DNA of 64,000 nucleotides from an uncultured Treponema sp. (lineage in GTDB: Bacteria; Spirochaetota; Spirochaetia; Treponematales; Treponemataceae), in the NCBI GenBank assembly GCA_946186185.1, contig CAMHMJ010000008.1, positions 34,574 to 98,573 of the forward strand, given 5' to 3'. The number at the start of each line of letters is the position of its first letter. Positions within the stretch are counted from its first letter, which is position 1. Both the position numbers and the translations under genes were made by a program. The notes under the pieces are model-generated. The model did not search any database, was not told where the DNA came from, and saw only the letters and a program-made list of their open reading frames with translations. Shown in pieces: positions 34,854 to 43,348 of the stretch.

Positions 34854-36125
34854 ATGAAAATTTTTTCTACCAACCAGGATTTGCAGACGGGACTTTTAAA
34901 TCGTTTTGTCCGCTATGCAAAAGTCTGGACAGAAAGTTCCAGCGAAAATGCAGACAAGGGAATTATGCCTTCCACAGACAGACAGCTGGATTTTGCAAAA
35001 ACTATTGCTGAAGAATTAAAGGAAATCGGACTGAAAGAGGTTCAGGTTACTCAGTACGGCTATGTATACGCTTATCTGGAAGCTTCCAAAGGTTTTGAAG
35101 ACGTTCCTCCTTTCTGCCTTCTTTCTCACATGGATACAGTTGAAGAAGTAAGCGGAAAAGATGTAAAGCCGGTCATTCATCCTGCCTACGACGGAGCAAA
35201 AATCGACCTTCAGTGCGGAGTTACCCTGGATATTGAAGAAGATGCATATCTGGCTCTGGCAGCCCAGCGCCGGGACACTATAATCACAGGTGACGGAACA
35301 ACCCTTCTGGGAGCAGACGACAAAGCAGGACTTGCAGAAATCGTTTCCAGTCTTGAATACCTTGCCGAAAATCCTGATATCAAACACGGAACTATCGAGG
35401 TGATTTTTTCACCAGATGAAGAAACAGGCCACGGAATGGATAAAGTTCCTCTGGAACTCTTAAAATCTAAATTTGCCTACACTGTAGATGGCGGTCATCT
35501 GGGCCAGCTTGAAACAGAATGCTTTAATGCCTACGGTGCAGAGGTTACTTTCTGGGGAAAATCCACCCACACAGGAGATGCCAGAAAAGAAGGAATGGTA
35601 AATGCCGCCTGTACAGCAGCCGCTTTTGTTCAGAGCCTCCCAATCGCAGAAAGACCAGAGACAACTGACGGCCTTCAGGGCTTTTTTGCCGTAATGGAAA
35701 TTTCCGGCACCATCGAAAAAGCTTCTGTAGCACTTCTTTTAAGGGATTTTACAGAAAGCGGCATGAAGGAAAGAATCGAAAAAATAAATCATCTAGCCCT
35801 TGCCAGTGCAGAATCCTTTGGCGCCCGGGTTGAAGTAAACTTTAAGGCCCAGTACAAGAATATGAAAGAAGGTCTGGATAAAAATCCTCAGGTTGTGGAA
35901 TATCTTGAAAACGCCTACAGGGATGCTGATGTAAACCCTTTCTACACTCCAATCAGAGGCGGAACTGACGGTTCAAGGCTGACTGAAATGGGCATTCCAA
36001 CGCCAAATATTTTTACGGGAGGACACAACTTTCATTCCCGCTACGAATGGGCGTCCCTTTCCCAGATGAGCGCCGCCTGCGACGTTCTTATTTCTCTGGC
36101 CCAGGCCGTTACTGAAGAGATATAG
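34854..36125 (+). CDS. pepT: Peptidase T (tripeptide aminopeptidase)
   Basis: M20B zinc aminopeptidase that removes the N-terminal residue of tripeptides; cytoplasmic. Motifs along its 423 residues: LLSHMDTVEE (zinc His and general Asp), LLGADDKAGLAEI (bridging Asp), FSPDEETGHG (catalytic Glu pair), TVDGG, and GGHNFHSRYE (last zinc His). Length is normal for PepT. The ATG has no clear SD; TATTCT/TATAAT-like sequence lies immediately in front. It likely supports amino acid scavenging from peptides. Downstream comes a long palindromic element. Confidence 0.95.
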   Translation: MKIFSTNQDLQTGLLNRFVRYAKVWTESSSENADKGIMPSTDRQLDFAKTIAEELKEIGLKEVQVTQYGYVYAYLEASKGFEDVPPFCLLSHMDTVEEVSGKDVKPVIHPAYDGAKIDLQCGVTLDIEEDAYLALAAQRRDTIITGDGTTLLGADDKAGLAEIVSSLEYLAENPDIKHGTIEVIFSPDEETGHGMDKVPLELLKSKFAYTVDGGHLGQLETECFNAYGAEVTFWGKSTHTGDARKEGMVNAACTAAAFVQSLPIAERPETTDGLQGFFAVMEISGTIEKASVALLLRDFTESGMKERIEKINHLALASAESFGARVEVNFKAQYKNMKEGLDKNPQVVEYLENAYRDADVNPFYTPIRGGTDGSRLTEMGIPTPNIFTGGHNFHSRYEWASLSQMSAACDVLISLAQAVTEEI

Positions 36126-36138
36126 ATAGCGCAACTTT

Positions 36139-36353
36139 CGAGTTTGCTAACATAATACAAAACAGGCGTAAGCGGGGTTCATGTTTTGAAGGCACGACAA
36201 AGCGGAGCAAATGACAATGCTTGCATTGGCACTTGTGGAGCGACTCGTGACTACCCGTTAGGAAAAACATTCAGCCACCGCGAAGCGGTACTGCCGTTTT
36301 TCAAACAGGGTTCCCGCTGAGAGCCTGTTTTGAAGTTAAAATTATAAAACTCA
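36139..36353. repeat. Palindromic intergenic element with nested insert
   Basis: Left arm starts GAGTTTGCTAACATAATAC, then AAAACAGGC and AAGCGGGGTTC. Right arm is GGTTCCCGCTGAGAGCC, TGTTTT, and ends AATTATAAAACTC. The two arms are inverted copies. The core CAGCCACCGCGAAGCGGTAC holds the ACCGC-GAA-GCGGT hairpin. Compared with the 44.55 kb copy it has an extra ~70 nt with its own hairpin (CAAATGACAATGC / GCATTGGCACTTG). Fills the pepT-murA gap. Confidence 0.85.
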
Positions 36354-36381
36354 AAAATTGAGATATTAGAGGTAAAAATAA

Positions 36382-37665
36382 ATGTACGAATACTTAATTG
36401 AAGGCGGATTTCCAATCAAGGGAACAATCAGAGCCAGCGGAAACAAAAACGCAGCCCTTCCCTGCATTGCAGCAACCCTTCTTACTGAAGAACCTGTAAT
36501 TTTAAACAATATACCGGAAATTGAAGATACAGCCGTTATGCTGAACATTCTTCAGTCTCTTGGAGCAAAAGCTACAAATATAGGTGATCACAGCTGGAAA
36601 ATCGAAGCAAAAAATGTTGAATCAATTTGCATTCCGGCAGAACTTTCAAAAAAAATCCGTGCTTCCATTTTGTTTGCAGGACCAATGGTTGCCCGATGCA
36701 ATAAAGCAGAAATGCTGCCCCCTGGAGGTGACGTAATAGGCCGCCGCCGTCTGGACACTCATTTTCTGGCCCTGGAGCAACTGGGCGCCCGTGTGGAAAT
36801 AAGCGACCATTTTACCTTTACGGCAAACAAGCTGATTGGAACGGACATCTTCCTGGATGAATGTTCCGTTACGGCAACAGAAAATGCCCTGATGGCGGCG
36901 GTTCTGGCAGAAGGCGAAACCATAATCACCAATGCCGCAAGCGAACCTCACATTCAGGATTTGTGCAACATGCTGGTAGGAATGGGTGCCCACATTTCCG
37001 GAATCGGAAGCAATATCTTAAAAATCAACGGCGTAAAAAAACTGCACTCAACTGAGTTTACAATCGGACCGGATTACATGGAAATCGGTTCCTTTATCGG
37101 GCTTGCGGCAGTTACAAAGGGAAGCATTACCATCGAAGGTGTCCGCAACCTTGATTTACGACCACTTAGAACCGGTTTTGCAAAGCTTGGAATCACCTGG
37201 ACCGTAAAGGACGATTCCCTGACGGTTTCCCAGGTACAGGAATTAAAGACCAATGCAGATGTAGGAACAAAAATTCCAAAAATCGACGACTCTCCGTGGC
37301 CGGGATTCCCGCCGGATTTGACCTCTATCATGACGGTGGTTGCAACTCAGGTTGAAGGAACCGTCCTGATTTTTGAAAAGATGTTCGAATCCCGAATGTT
37401 CTTTGTTGATAAGCTTATCAGCATGGGAGCCCAGATTACCCTCTGCGACCCGCACCGGGCCGTTGTTTCGGGACCGTCAATTCTCCACGGAGACCATCTG
37501 GTTTCGCCGGATGTACGCGCCGGAATGGCCATGGTAATCGCAGCAATGATTGCCCACGGAGAAAGCCGTATCAGCAATGTATACCAGATTGAACGGGGCT
37601 ACGAACACCTGGTTGAGCGCCTTACTTCACTGGGTGCCCACATCTCCAAGATTGAGGTGGACTAG
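36382..37665 (+). CDS. murA: UDP-GlcNAc enolpyruvyl transferase with Asp in the active-site loop
   Basis: First committed step of peptidoglycan synthesis: transfers enolpyruvate from PEP to UDP-GlcNAc; cytoplasmic. 427 residues. Typical motifs: GTIRASGNKNAALP (Lys22 region), LFAGPMVAR, the loop PPGGDVIGRRRLD, GADYMEIGS-like TIGPDYMEIGSFIG, PWPGFPPDL and the C-terminal ERGYEHLVERL. The loop residue that is Cys115 in E. coli is Asp117 here (GAC at 36730-36732). A Cys-to-Asp change is known to keep activity and give intrinsic fosfomycin resistance in Chlamydia, mycobacteria and Borrelia. SD GAGG upstream. Confidence 0.96.
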   Translation: MYEYLIEGGFPIKGTIRASGNKNAALPCIAATLLTEEPVILNNIPEIEDTAVMLNILQSLGAKATNIGDHSWKIEAKNVESICIPAELSKKIRASILFAGPMVARCNKAEMLPPGGDVIGRRRLDTHFLALEQLGARVEISDHFTFTANKLIGTDIFLDECSVTATENALMAAVLAEGETIITNAASEPHIQDLCNMLVGMGAHISGIGSNILKINGVKKLHSTEFTIGPDYMEIGSFIGLAAVTKGSITIEGVRNLDLRPLRTGFAKLGITWTVKDDSLTVSQVQELKTNADVGTKIPKIDDSPWPGFPPDLTSIMTVVATQVEGTVLIFEKMFESRMFFVDKLISMGAQITLCDPHRAVVSGPSILHGDHLVSPDVRAGMAMVIAAMIAHGESRISNVYQIERGYEHLVERLTSLGAHISKIEVD

Positions 37666-37710
37666 GCGACCGGACAACCGGCCAGGCAGAACCACCGGCA
37701 AAGTCTGTAA

Positions 37711-37739
37711 TTGAAAAAAGGCTGTTTTTCTACTAGAAT
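37711..37739 (+). promoter_or_regulatory. cysS promoter
   Basis: TTGAAA (37711-37716), 17 nt, TAGAAT (37734-37739). It implies a leader of about 155 nt before cysS. Confidence 0.65.
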
Positions 37740-37744
37740 AGCCG

Positions 37745-37898
37745 TAATTATAATGAAGAAAAGCGGGGCGCTGCGGGGCGGCGATTGAGCCCTGCACGGG
37801 GGATAGCGTAAAAATGGCTGATTGAGCCTTGCGAAAGCAGCCGTTTTGGAGCGCAAGGGGGTTGTCCCCCTTCCTAATTTATTTTTCTGGAGCGCAAT
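37745..37898 (+). other. Long GC-rich structured leader of cysS
   Basis: The leader has stems AAAATGGCTG / CAGCCGTTTT and GGGGG-TTGT-CCCCC close to the SD (TGGAG). No T-box consensus was recognised. It may instead be a dispersed GC-rich repeat, since short GGGGG/CCCCC stems also occur at 26.3 and 46.1 kb. Confidence 0.45.
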
Positions 37899-39458
37899 AT
37901 GTCATTAAAATTGTACAACACCATGGGTCACAAAATGGAAGAATTCAAGCCGATTCGCGAAGGTTTTGCGGGTTTTTACGGCTGCGGACCTACGGTTTAC
38001 AATTATGCGCACATCGGAAACCTGCGTGCCTACGTTTTTCTGGACACCCTTGACCGAACCCTGAATTTTCTTGGCTACGACATCAAGCATGTAATGAATA
38101 TCACCGACGTTGGACACCTTACCGGGGACAACGATGACGGTGAAGACAAAATGGTAAAAACGGCGGAGGAACGCCACCAGTCGGTTCTGGAAATTGCACA
38201 GTTCTACACTGATGCTTTCATGAAGGACATCGACGCCCTGAATATCCGCCACCCGGATGTAATCTGTAAGGCAACCGAGCACATTCCGGAAATGATTGAA
38301 CTTATCAAACAGATTGAAGCCAACGGACACACCTACATGGCTGGCGGAAACCTGTATTTTGATATTTCCACCTACCCGGACTACGGAAAGCTTGCAAACC
38401 TGAATCTGGACGAGCTGAAGGAAGGTGCCGGAAAACGAAAGGAAGTCGTAATCGACGGAAACAAGCGGAACCCGGGAGACTTTGTTCTCTGGTTCACAAA
38501 ATCCAAGTTTGAAAATCAGGCTATGACCTGGGACAGCCCGTGGGGCCGCGGTTACCCTGGCTGGCACATCGAATGCTCTGCCATGAGCATGAAATACCTT
38601 GGAAAACACTTTGACATTCATACCGGCGGAATTGACCACGTGCCGGTTCACCATACAAACGAAATTGCACAGAGCGAAGGAAGCTTTGACGAAGCGGAAC
38701 GGGCTAAGGGACCTTGGGTAAACTACTGGCTTCACAACGAATTTTTAATTCTGGAAGGCGGAAAGATGAGTAAGTCCAAAGGACACTTTATTACGCTGCA
38801 GACTCCCCTCCCGCCGGAAAAAGGCTTCAGCCTCAAGGACAAGGGCTTTGAGCCGCTGGATTACCGCTTCTTCCTTATCAGCGGTCACTACAGAAAGCAG
38901 CTGGTTTTCAGCCTGGAAGCACTTGAATCGGCAAAAAACGGCCGCGCTTCCCTGCTTCAGAAAATTGCAAAAATCGCTTCAAAGGGCGGCATAGACTTGT
39001 CTGCCAGAAAAGCAAAAGCCTTCAAAAAAGGCGAAGCTGATAACCGTTCCGGACTTTCAGAAAAAGCCTGCGGCTACCTGGATACATTCAAGGGAGGTCT
39101 TGAAAACGACCTTCTTACCCCGGTTGCCATGAGCGCCCTGAATAAAGTAATCAAAGACGGTTCCCTTGAACCAAAAGAAGCTCTTGATTTAATCGAAAGA
39201 ATGGACAGCGTTCTGGGCTTAAAGCTGCTTGAAACCGCAGGCGTCCTTCAGAAGAAAGCGGAAGAAGAAGCGAAGGCTTTGATGCCTGACCACTCAGGAG
39301 ATCCGGAAGCCGCTGAAATCGATGCACTGGTTGCAGAAAGAACGGCTGCAAAAAAGAACAAAGATTTCGCCCGGGCAGACCAGATCCGCGACGAACTTAC
39401 AAAGCGCGGAATCACCATAATAGATACTCCCCAGGGCCCAACCTGGAAGAGGAACTAA
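37899..39458 (+). CDS. cysS: Cysteinyl-tRNA synthetase
   Basis: Class I synthetase charging tRNA-Cys; cytoplasmic. 519 residues. The N-terminal GCGPTVYNYAHIGNLR has the HIGH-type motif and a zinc Cys; further ligands lie in GWHIECSAM and the segment DIHTGGIDHVPVHHTNEIAQ, and KMSKS is present as GGKMSKSKGHF near residue 290. The C-terminal DALR-like helical domain ends KRGITIIDTPQGPTWKR. Complete and normal, slightly long because of insertions around residues 300 and 360. SD GGAG upstream. Confidence 0.97.
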   Translation: MSLKLYNTMGHKMEEFKPIREGFAGFYGCGPTVYNYAHIGNLRAYVFLDTLDRTLNFLGYDIKHVMNITDVGHLTGDNDDGEDKMVKTAEERHQSVLEIAQFYTDAFMKDIDALNIRHPDVICKATEHIPEMIELIKQIEANGHTYMAGGNLYFDISTYPDYGKLANLNLDELKEGAGKRKEVVIDGNKRNPGDFVLWFTKSKFENQAMTWDSPWGRGYPGWHIECSAMSMKYLGKHFDIHTGGIDHVPVHHTNEIAQSEGSFDEAERAKGPWVNYWLHNEFLILEGGKMSKSKGHFITLQTPLPPEKGFSLKDKGFEPLDYRFFLISGHYRKQLVFSLEALESAKNGRASLLQKIAKIASKGGIDLSARKAKAFKKGEADNRSGLSEKACGYLDTFKGGLENDLLTPVAMSALNKVIKDGSLEPKEALDLIERMDSVLGLKLLETAGVLQKKAEEEAKALMPDHSGDPEAAEIDALVAERTAAKKNKDFARADQIRDELTKRGITIIDTPQGPTWKRN

Positions 39459-39483
39459 CTGGAATTAAAAGGAATCAGGCGAA

Positions 39484-39526
39484 TATTGAATTTGCTAATA
39501 TAACTTCAAAACGGGCTGATTATTTG
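39484..39526 (+). repeat. Solo arm of palindromic element
   Basis: GAATTTGCTAATATAACTTC followed by AAAACGGGCTGATTA resembles the left arm at 36.14 and 44.55 kb. A short AATCAG...CTGATT inverted pair encloses it. Confidence 0.5.
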
Positions 39527-39558
39527 TAACTATATAAAAGGAGCGTTGTTATAGAAAT

Positions 39559-40113
39559 ATGGAAAGTCAGACAGAGCAACTCAGACAATTAAATGCGGCG
39601 AACACTGCTGACTTTAACCTTATTTACAGGGAAACGATGCAGATGCTTTACAAAATTTCTTATCGTATTGTCGGCGATGAGGAAGCAGCTGAAGATCTTT
39701 CCCACGACTCTTTGATAAAAGCAAACGAGAAGCAGCTGGTTTTCCCTTCAATGAATGATGCGAAATTCTGGCTGATCCGCGTAGTTAAAAACGCTTCCCT
39801 GAACTATGTAAAACGCAAGGCAAGGGAGAAAAAGGCATACGAAAAGGCCTTATACGAGGATTTTAGAAGCGTACCATCCGGAGAAACCGAGCTTCTTGCA
39901 AAGGAGTCAATTAAGCTTACGCAGTCGGCTTTAGACAAGCTGCCTCCAAAGCTGAAGGAAGCCGTTGTTCTTGCTGAATACGGTGACATGAACTATAAAG
40001 AGATTGGTAAGGTGCTTGGAATTTCTGAAGGAAACGTAAAAGTCCGGATTTTTAGAGCACGCAAGCTGTTAGAAACTATTTTAGGAGCTGAAAATGTATT
40101 CTTGCCCGAGTGA
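39559..40113 (+). CDS. ECF-type RNA polymerase sigma factor
   Basis: 184 residues of the sigma-70 family, group 4. Region 2 spans ~20-90 (FNLIYRETMQMLYKISYRIV, EEAAEDLSHDSLIKA), region 4 ~125-180 (LPPKLKEAVVLAEYGDMNYK, then EIGKVLGISEGNVKVRIFRA). It directs RNA polymerase to a dedicated set of promoters when released from its anti-sigma. SD AGGAG is about 15 nt from the ATG, which is long. The end overlaps the zinc-finger gene by 20 nt. First of a three-gene operon with an anti-sigma factor and a TIG/transglutaminase-like protein. Confidence 0.92.
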   Translation: MESQTEQLRQLNAANTADFNLIYRETMQMLYKISYRIVGDEEAAEDLSHDSLIKANEKQLVFPSMNDAKFWLIRVVKNASLNYVKRKAREKKAYEKALYEDFRSVPSGETELLAKESIKLTQSALDKLPPKLKEAVVLAEYGDMNYKEIGKVLGISEGNVKVRIFRARKLLETILGAENVFLPE

Positions 40114-40753
40114 TGACATCCATTCAATTTACATTGACAACGAACTTCCTCTATCATACGTAAAAGAGTATGAGGCGCATCTTCAGGTTTGCCCGGAATG
40201 TGCGGCAAAGGCTGAACGCATTAAGAAAATGCATCAGTTGTTTCAGGATGACAAGGCTTCTATCGAAAAGAATACAACAGACGGTGCTTTCCTGGACCAG
40301 AGTTATATGCGCCTTATGACAAAAATGCACTACGCAAAAAACACAAAGAAAGTTCAGAAGGTTCCGGTTTCTTCAGTAGTTACAGGAATTGCGGCAGCCG
40401 CAGCGGTTTTTGTTGCAGTAATTATTCCGGTTCGGCTTTCTTCCTCAGGCACTGCTTCTCCAAAATCAAATGTAGTTGCCAGCGTAGTTCCTGTTGAGCG
40501 TCCGCAGGCAGCATCATTTTCTAACAAAAATATTGTATTTAATGGAAATATAAACGATAATCTAACACATACAGTTAGTACAGGCACGTTAAAAAATACG
40601 TCGCTTGCTGATGTTGATGTGTTCCGCCCGGAGTTTCAGGATTCAACAAACGGACTTTCAATTAAGTTTTCCGTTCCTGGTCTTGAAGCGGAAAGCTCTC
40701 AAATCATGGAAGTGAAGCTGCCTGTAAATACAATTACAGGTCTTTTGCCGTGA
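40094..40753 (+). CDS. Zinc-finger anti-sigma factor
   Basis: 219 residues. The N-terminal ~50 residues have the ZAS/zf-HC2 pattern (YEAHLQVCPECAAKAERI, HxxxCxxC). One membrane segment follows near residues 93-112 (VVTGIAAAAAVFVAVIIPV), then a ~100-residue periplasmic domain. Such proteins hold the sigma factor at the membrane and release it on an envelope signal. SD AGGAG lies inside the sigma gene. It ends in a GTGA overlap with the next gene, so the three proteins are made together. Confidence 0.87.
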   Translation: MYSCPSDDIHSIYIDNELPLSYVKEYEAHLQVCPECAAKAERIKKMHQLFQDDKASIEKNTTDGAFLDQSYMRLMTKMHYAKNTKKVQKVPVSSVVTGIAAAAAVFVAVIIPVRLSSSGTASPKSNVVASVVPVERPQAASFSNKNIVFNGNINDNLTHTVSTGTLKNTSLADVDVFRPEFQDSTNGLSIKFSVPGLEAESSQIMEVKLPVNTITGLLP

Positions 40754-42498
40754 ACAAAACATCGTCTTCAAATTATCTTCTCAGAAAATCACCCTTAATT
40801 CGCACCTTGTGCTGGGTGATTTTTGTCGTTATTTTCATCACAGTTTCGTTAATCTTCAGAATAAAGAGCAAAAATCCCCCGGAAATTACAGGAATGAACC
40901 CGAACAAAGGTTCCCCGGGAGACCTTGTCATCATAACGGGAAAAAACTTCGGCCACATAAAAGATACCAGCTATGTTGAATTCGGCGGAAGCCGTCTTAC
41001 CTCAAGCTCCTACACCTCATGGAAGGACGACGAAATAAAGGTGATTCTTCCGGCAAACTTTCAGGAAGGACTTGTGGTTGTGGGCGTAAAAAACCTGCGC
41101 TCCAAACCGGAATTTTTCGCAAATGTAAACGCGGTTCCCCTTCAGGTGGCAGAGAACGCAAAATTAACCGTTCCGATTATCACCGGTGTAACTCCGGAAA
41201 AATTATATCCCGGAGAGCTCATTACAATCTACGGAAGCAACTTTGGCGCTTTCCGAAACGATTCCCTGGTGTATTTTTCTGCGGACAGAGAGGCCGTTAA
41301 AAAGGAAGAAGGGGATCTTTCTGACAATTTTGAATATGTTGCCGCTGACGCAAACAATTATGACTACGAATCCTGGTCTGAATCTGAAATCCATGTCCGT
41401 GTTCCGGACGGAGCTTCCGGCTCAAAAATGTATATTCAGACGGCAAAAGGCAAATCTGCAAACCGAACCGTAAAGATTGAACGAAAAGCGGGAACAAAAT
41501 CCCTGATTTCGCCAAAAACCTACGTTATTCAGCTTTCCAGCGATGTAGAAAATTATTCCGGCGACAAGGATTCCTCAATAATTTTAAGGGTACCGCGGCC
41601 TGCTGTAAGCGCCTATCAGCCTTCAAGCCAGCTGGTAGAAGCAAATCCGGAGCCGATTATTTCCGATTTCCAGCACACAATCATTCACCAGATGCAGAAC
41701 ATACCGGTTCAGGGAGGCAGAAACTCCACCGTATACGCAGGAAAAAAGCGCTTTCTGCAAAATTTTGCAATCACTGTGTACGAAACCCGCTCTAAGGTGG
41801 TGGCAGCGAACCTTGAAAGCTCAAAAAACATAAGTCAGACTCTTTATTCCACCTGTACTGCCAGCGACCAGATTGTTCCGGCAGGAAATGAGGAAATCAA
41901 AAAGCTTCTGAATAAAATTCTTTCTGAAGAAGCAAAAAAACGCAAGGACGGAAAACGGGAAACCAACCCATACAACATTTCCCTTTTGTGCTACAACTAC
42001 ATGATTACAACCTACCGTATTCTTCCGGGAATGCGCTCTGAAAATTCATCGCCTCTGGACATGCTGGATTCAAAAAAAGGCGACGCCTACGACTTTACCA
42101 TGATTTACGCCGCCCTTCTTCGTTCTGCAGGCATTCCGTGCCTTCCAATCAGCGGAGTTCTGGTAAATCCTGACCTGCGCACAAAGACCCACTGGTGGAC
42201 GGAAATCTATTTTTCCGGCTTCGGCTGGTTCCCGGTTGACGTTGCCCTGGGTGCAGGCCTTCCATACCAGAGCTGGCTCAAGGACATAGTTCCTTCAATT
42301 TTCTACTTTGGAAATCTGGACTCGCAGCATATTATGATAAGCCGCGGCTGGAATGAAATAAAACCGAGTGCTTCGGAAAACAGAACTGTTTCCCGCCCAA
42401 GAAGCTACGCACTTCAGTCAATCTGGGAAGAAGCCTCGGGAAAAACAATTAAATACAGCTCCTACTGGGCAGACCCTGTCGTAGTAGGAGTATACTAG
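40750..42498 (+). CDS. Membrane-anchored IPT/TIG plus transglutaminase-like protein
   Basis: 582 residues, GTG start at 40750 overlapping the anti-sigma stop by 4 nt. One N-terminal membrane segment (~18-38), then two IPT/TIG beta-sandwich domains (ITGMNPNKGSPGDLVIITGK; ITGVTPEKLYPGELITIYGS), a linker domain, and a transglutaminase-like domain (~400-510). In that domain His481 (THWWTEIY) and Asp497 (WFPVDVALG) are kept, but the catalytic Cys position (GxCxDF) reads GDAYDF, so Ala446 replaces Cys. It is exposed on the periplasmic side. Possibly a sensor or structural partner of the sigma/anti-sigma pair. Confidence 0.85.
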   Translation: MNKTSSSNYLLRKSPLIRTLCWVIFVVIFITVSLIFRIKSKNPPEITGMNPNKGSPGDLVIITGKNFGHIKDTSYVEFGGSRLTSSSYTSWKDDEIKVILPANFQEGLVVVGVKNLRSKPEFFANVNAVPLQVAENAKLTVPIITGVTPEKLYPGELITIYGSNFGAFRNDSLVYFSADREAVKKEEGDLSDNFEYVAADANNYDYESWSESEIHVRVPDGASGSKMYIQTAKGKSANRTVKIERKAGTKSLISPKTYVIQLSSDVENYSGDKDSSIILRVPRPAVSAYQPSSQLVEANPEPIISDFQHTIIHQMQNIPVQGGRNSTVYAGKKRFLQNFAITVYETRSKVVAANLESSKNISQTLYSTCTASDQIVPAGNEEIKKLLNKILSEEAKKRKDGKRETNPYNISLLCYNYMITTYRILPGMRSENSSPLDMLDSKKGDAYDFTMIYAALLRSAGIPCLPISGVLVNPDLRTKTHWWTEIYFSGFGWFPVDVALGAGLPYQSWLKDIVPSIFYFGNLDSQHIMISRGWNEIKPSASENRTVSRPRSYALQSIWEEASGKTIKYSSYWADPVVVGVY

Positions 42499-42541
42499 AA
42501 TGAATGCCTTGATTATAAATCAGGACTTTCATTCTTTATTT
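42497..42541 (+). terminator. Hairpin terminator between TIG gene and UMP kinase
   Basis: AGAATGAA (42497-42504) pairs with TTCATTCT (42528-42535), with an inner CCTTGATT/AATCAGG stem, followed by TTATTTT. Confidence 0.7.
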
Positions 42542-42552
42542 TGGAGGATATT

Positions 42553-43251
42553 ATGACTAAAGTTCTTTCTGTAGGCGGTTCAATTGTTGTACCGGAAAAA
42601 CCTGACACAGAATTCCTTTCTGCTTTTATTTCGATGGTAAAGGAATGGCTTAGCGAAGACGAAAGCCGAAAGCTCATCCTTGTAGTTGGAGGAGGAGCAC
42701 CTGCCCGCGTATACCAGAATGCATACGCTGAAGTTTCCAAGAATATCGGAAGCGATTCTGCCAGCGATGCAGCCGACTGGATTGGAATTATGGCAACCCG
42801 CCTGAACGCTCAGCTTGTAAAAGCAGCCTTTGGAAGCCTCTGCCAGAACGATGTAGTTTACGACCCGACTGCACCAATCGAATTCAAGGGAAGAGTCCTT
42901 CTTGCTGCAGGCTGGCACCCTGGATTTTCAACAGACAACGACGCCGTTCTTCTTGCTGAAAAACACGGAGCAAAAACAGTTGTAAATCTTTCAAACATCG
43001 AAAAGGTTTACACCGACGACCCGAGAAAAAATCAGGATGCAAAACCAATCGACCAGATTTCCTGGAAAGATTTCAGAAAAATGGTTGGAGACGAATGGGT
43101 TCCTGGAAAAAACTGTCCTTTCGACCCGATTGCTTCTAAAAAAGCCGACGAATGCGGCATGACAGTAATCTGCGCCGGCGGAAAAAACATCGAAAACATC
43201 AGAAAAATCCTGAACGACGCAGACTTTATCGGAACAAAGATTGGCTGCTAG
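42553..43251 (+). CDS. pyrH: UMP kinase, archaeal/spirochaete type
   Basis: Amino acid kinase fold enzyme phosphorylating UMP to UDP with ATP; cytoplasmic. 232 residues from ATG 42553 (GGAGG 5 nt upstream; the ORF-track start is a TTG overlapping that SD). Motifs: VLSVGGSIVVP (phosphate loop), LVVGGGAPARVYQ, GWHPGFSTDNDAVLLAE and LSNIEKVYTDDPRKN. This is the archaeal-like subgroup that also covers spirochaetes, shorter and different from the hexameric bacterial PyrH with its GTP site. Converges on a diguanylate cyclase gene. Confidence 0.88.
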   Translation: MTKVLSVGGSIVVPEKPDTEFLSAFISMVKEWLSEDESRKLILVVGGGAPARVYQNAYAEVSKNIGSDSASDAADWIGIMATRLNAQLVKAAFGSLCQNDVVYDPTAPIEFKGRVLLAAGWHPGFSTDNDAVLLAEKHGAKTVVNLSNIEKVYTDDPRKNQDAKPIDQISWKDFRKMVGDEWVPGKNCPFDPIASKKADECGMTVICAGGKNIENIRKILNDADFIGTKIGC

Positions 43252-43277
43252 CAAGACTGGCTAAATATTACCAACTT

Positions 43278-43340
43278 CGAGTTTGCAAATATAATACAAA
43301 ATTGGCGGGAGGTGTTCCCGCTGAAAGCAAACTTTTGTAA
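43278..43340. repeat. Short palindromic element (degenerate copy)
   Basis: GAGTTTGCAAATATAATAC, then AAAATTGGCGGGA, a GGTGT turn, and TCCCGCTGAAAGCAAACTTT. It has the same end sequence and the same GCGGGA / TCCCGC inner stem as the long elements but no ACCGCGAAGCGGT core. Sits between converging genes and may terminate both. Confidence 0.7.
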
Positions 43341-43348
43341 AATGCGGC

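Noticed and set aside
37745-37898. T-box riboswitch before cysS
   Set aside because: No T-box consensus or clear terminator/antiterminator pair was found.
39559-42498. FecIR-type iron uptake system because of the ECF sigma factor and the FecR protein at 14.8 kb
   Set aside because: The genes are 25 kb apart, the FecR-domain protein lacks a membrane and anti-sigma part, and the sigma factor has its own zinc-finger anti-sigma.
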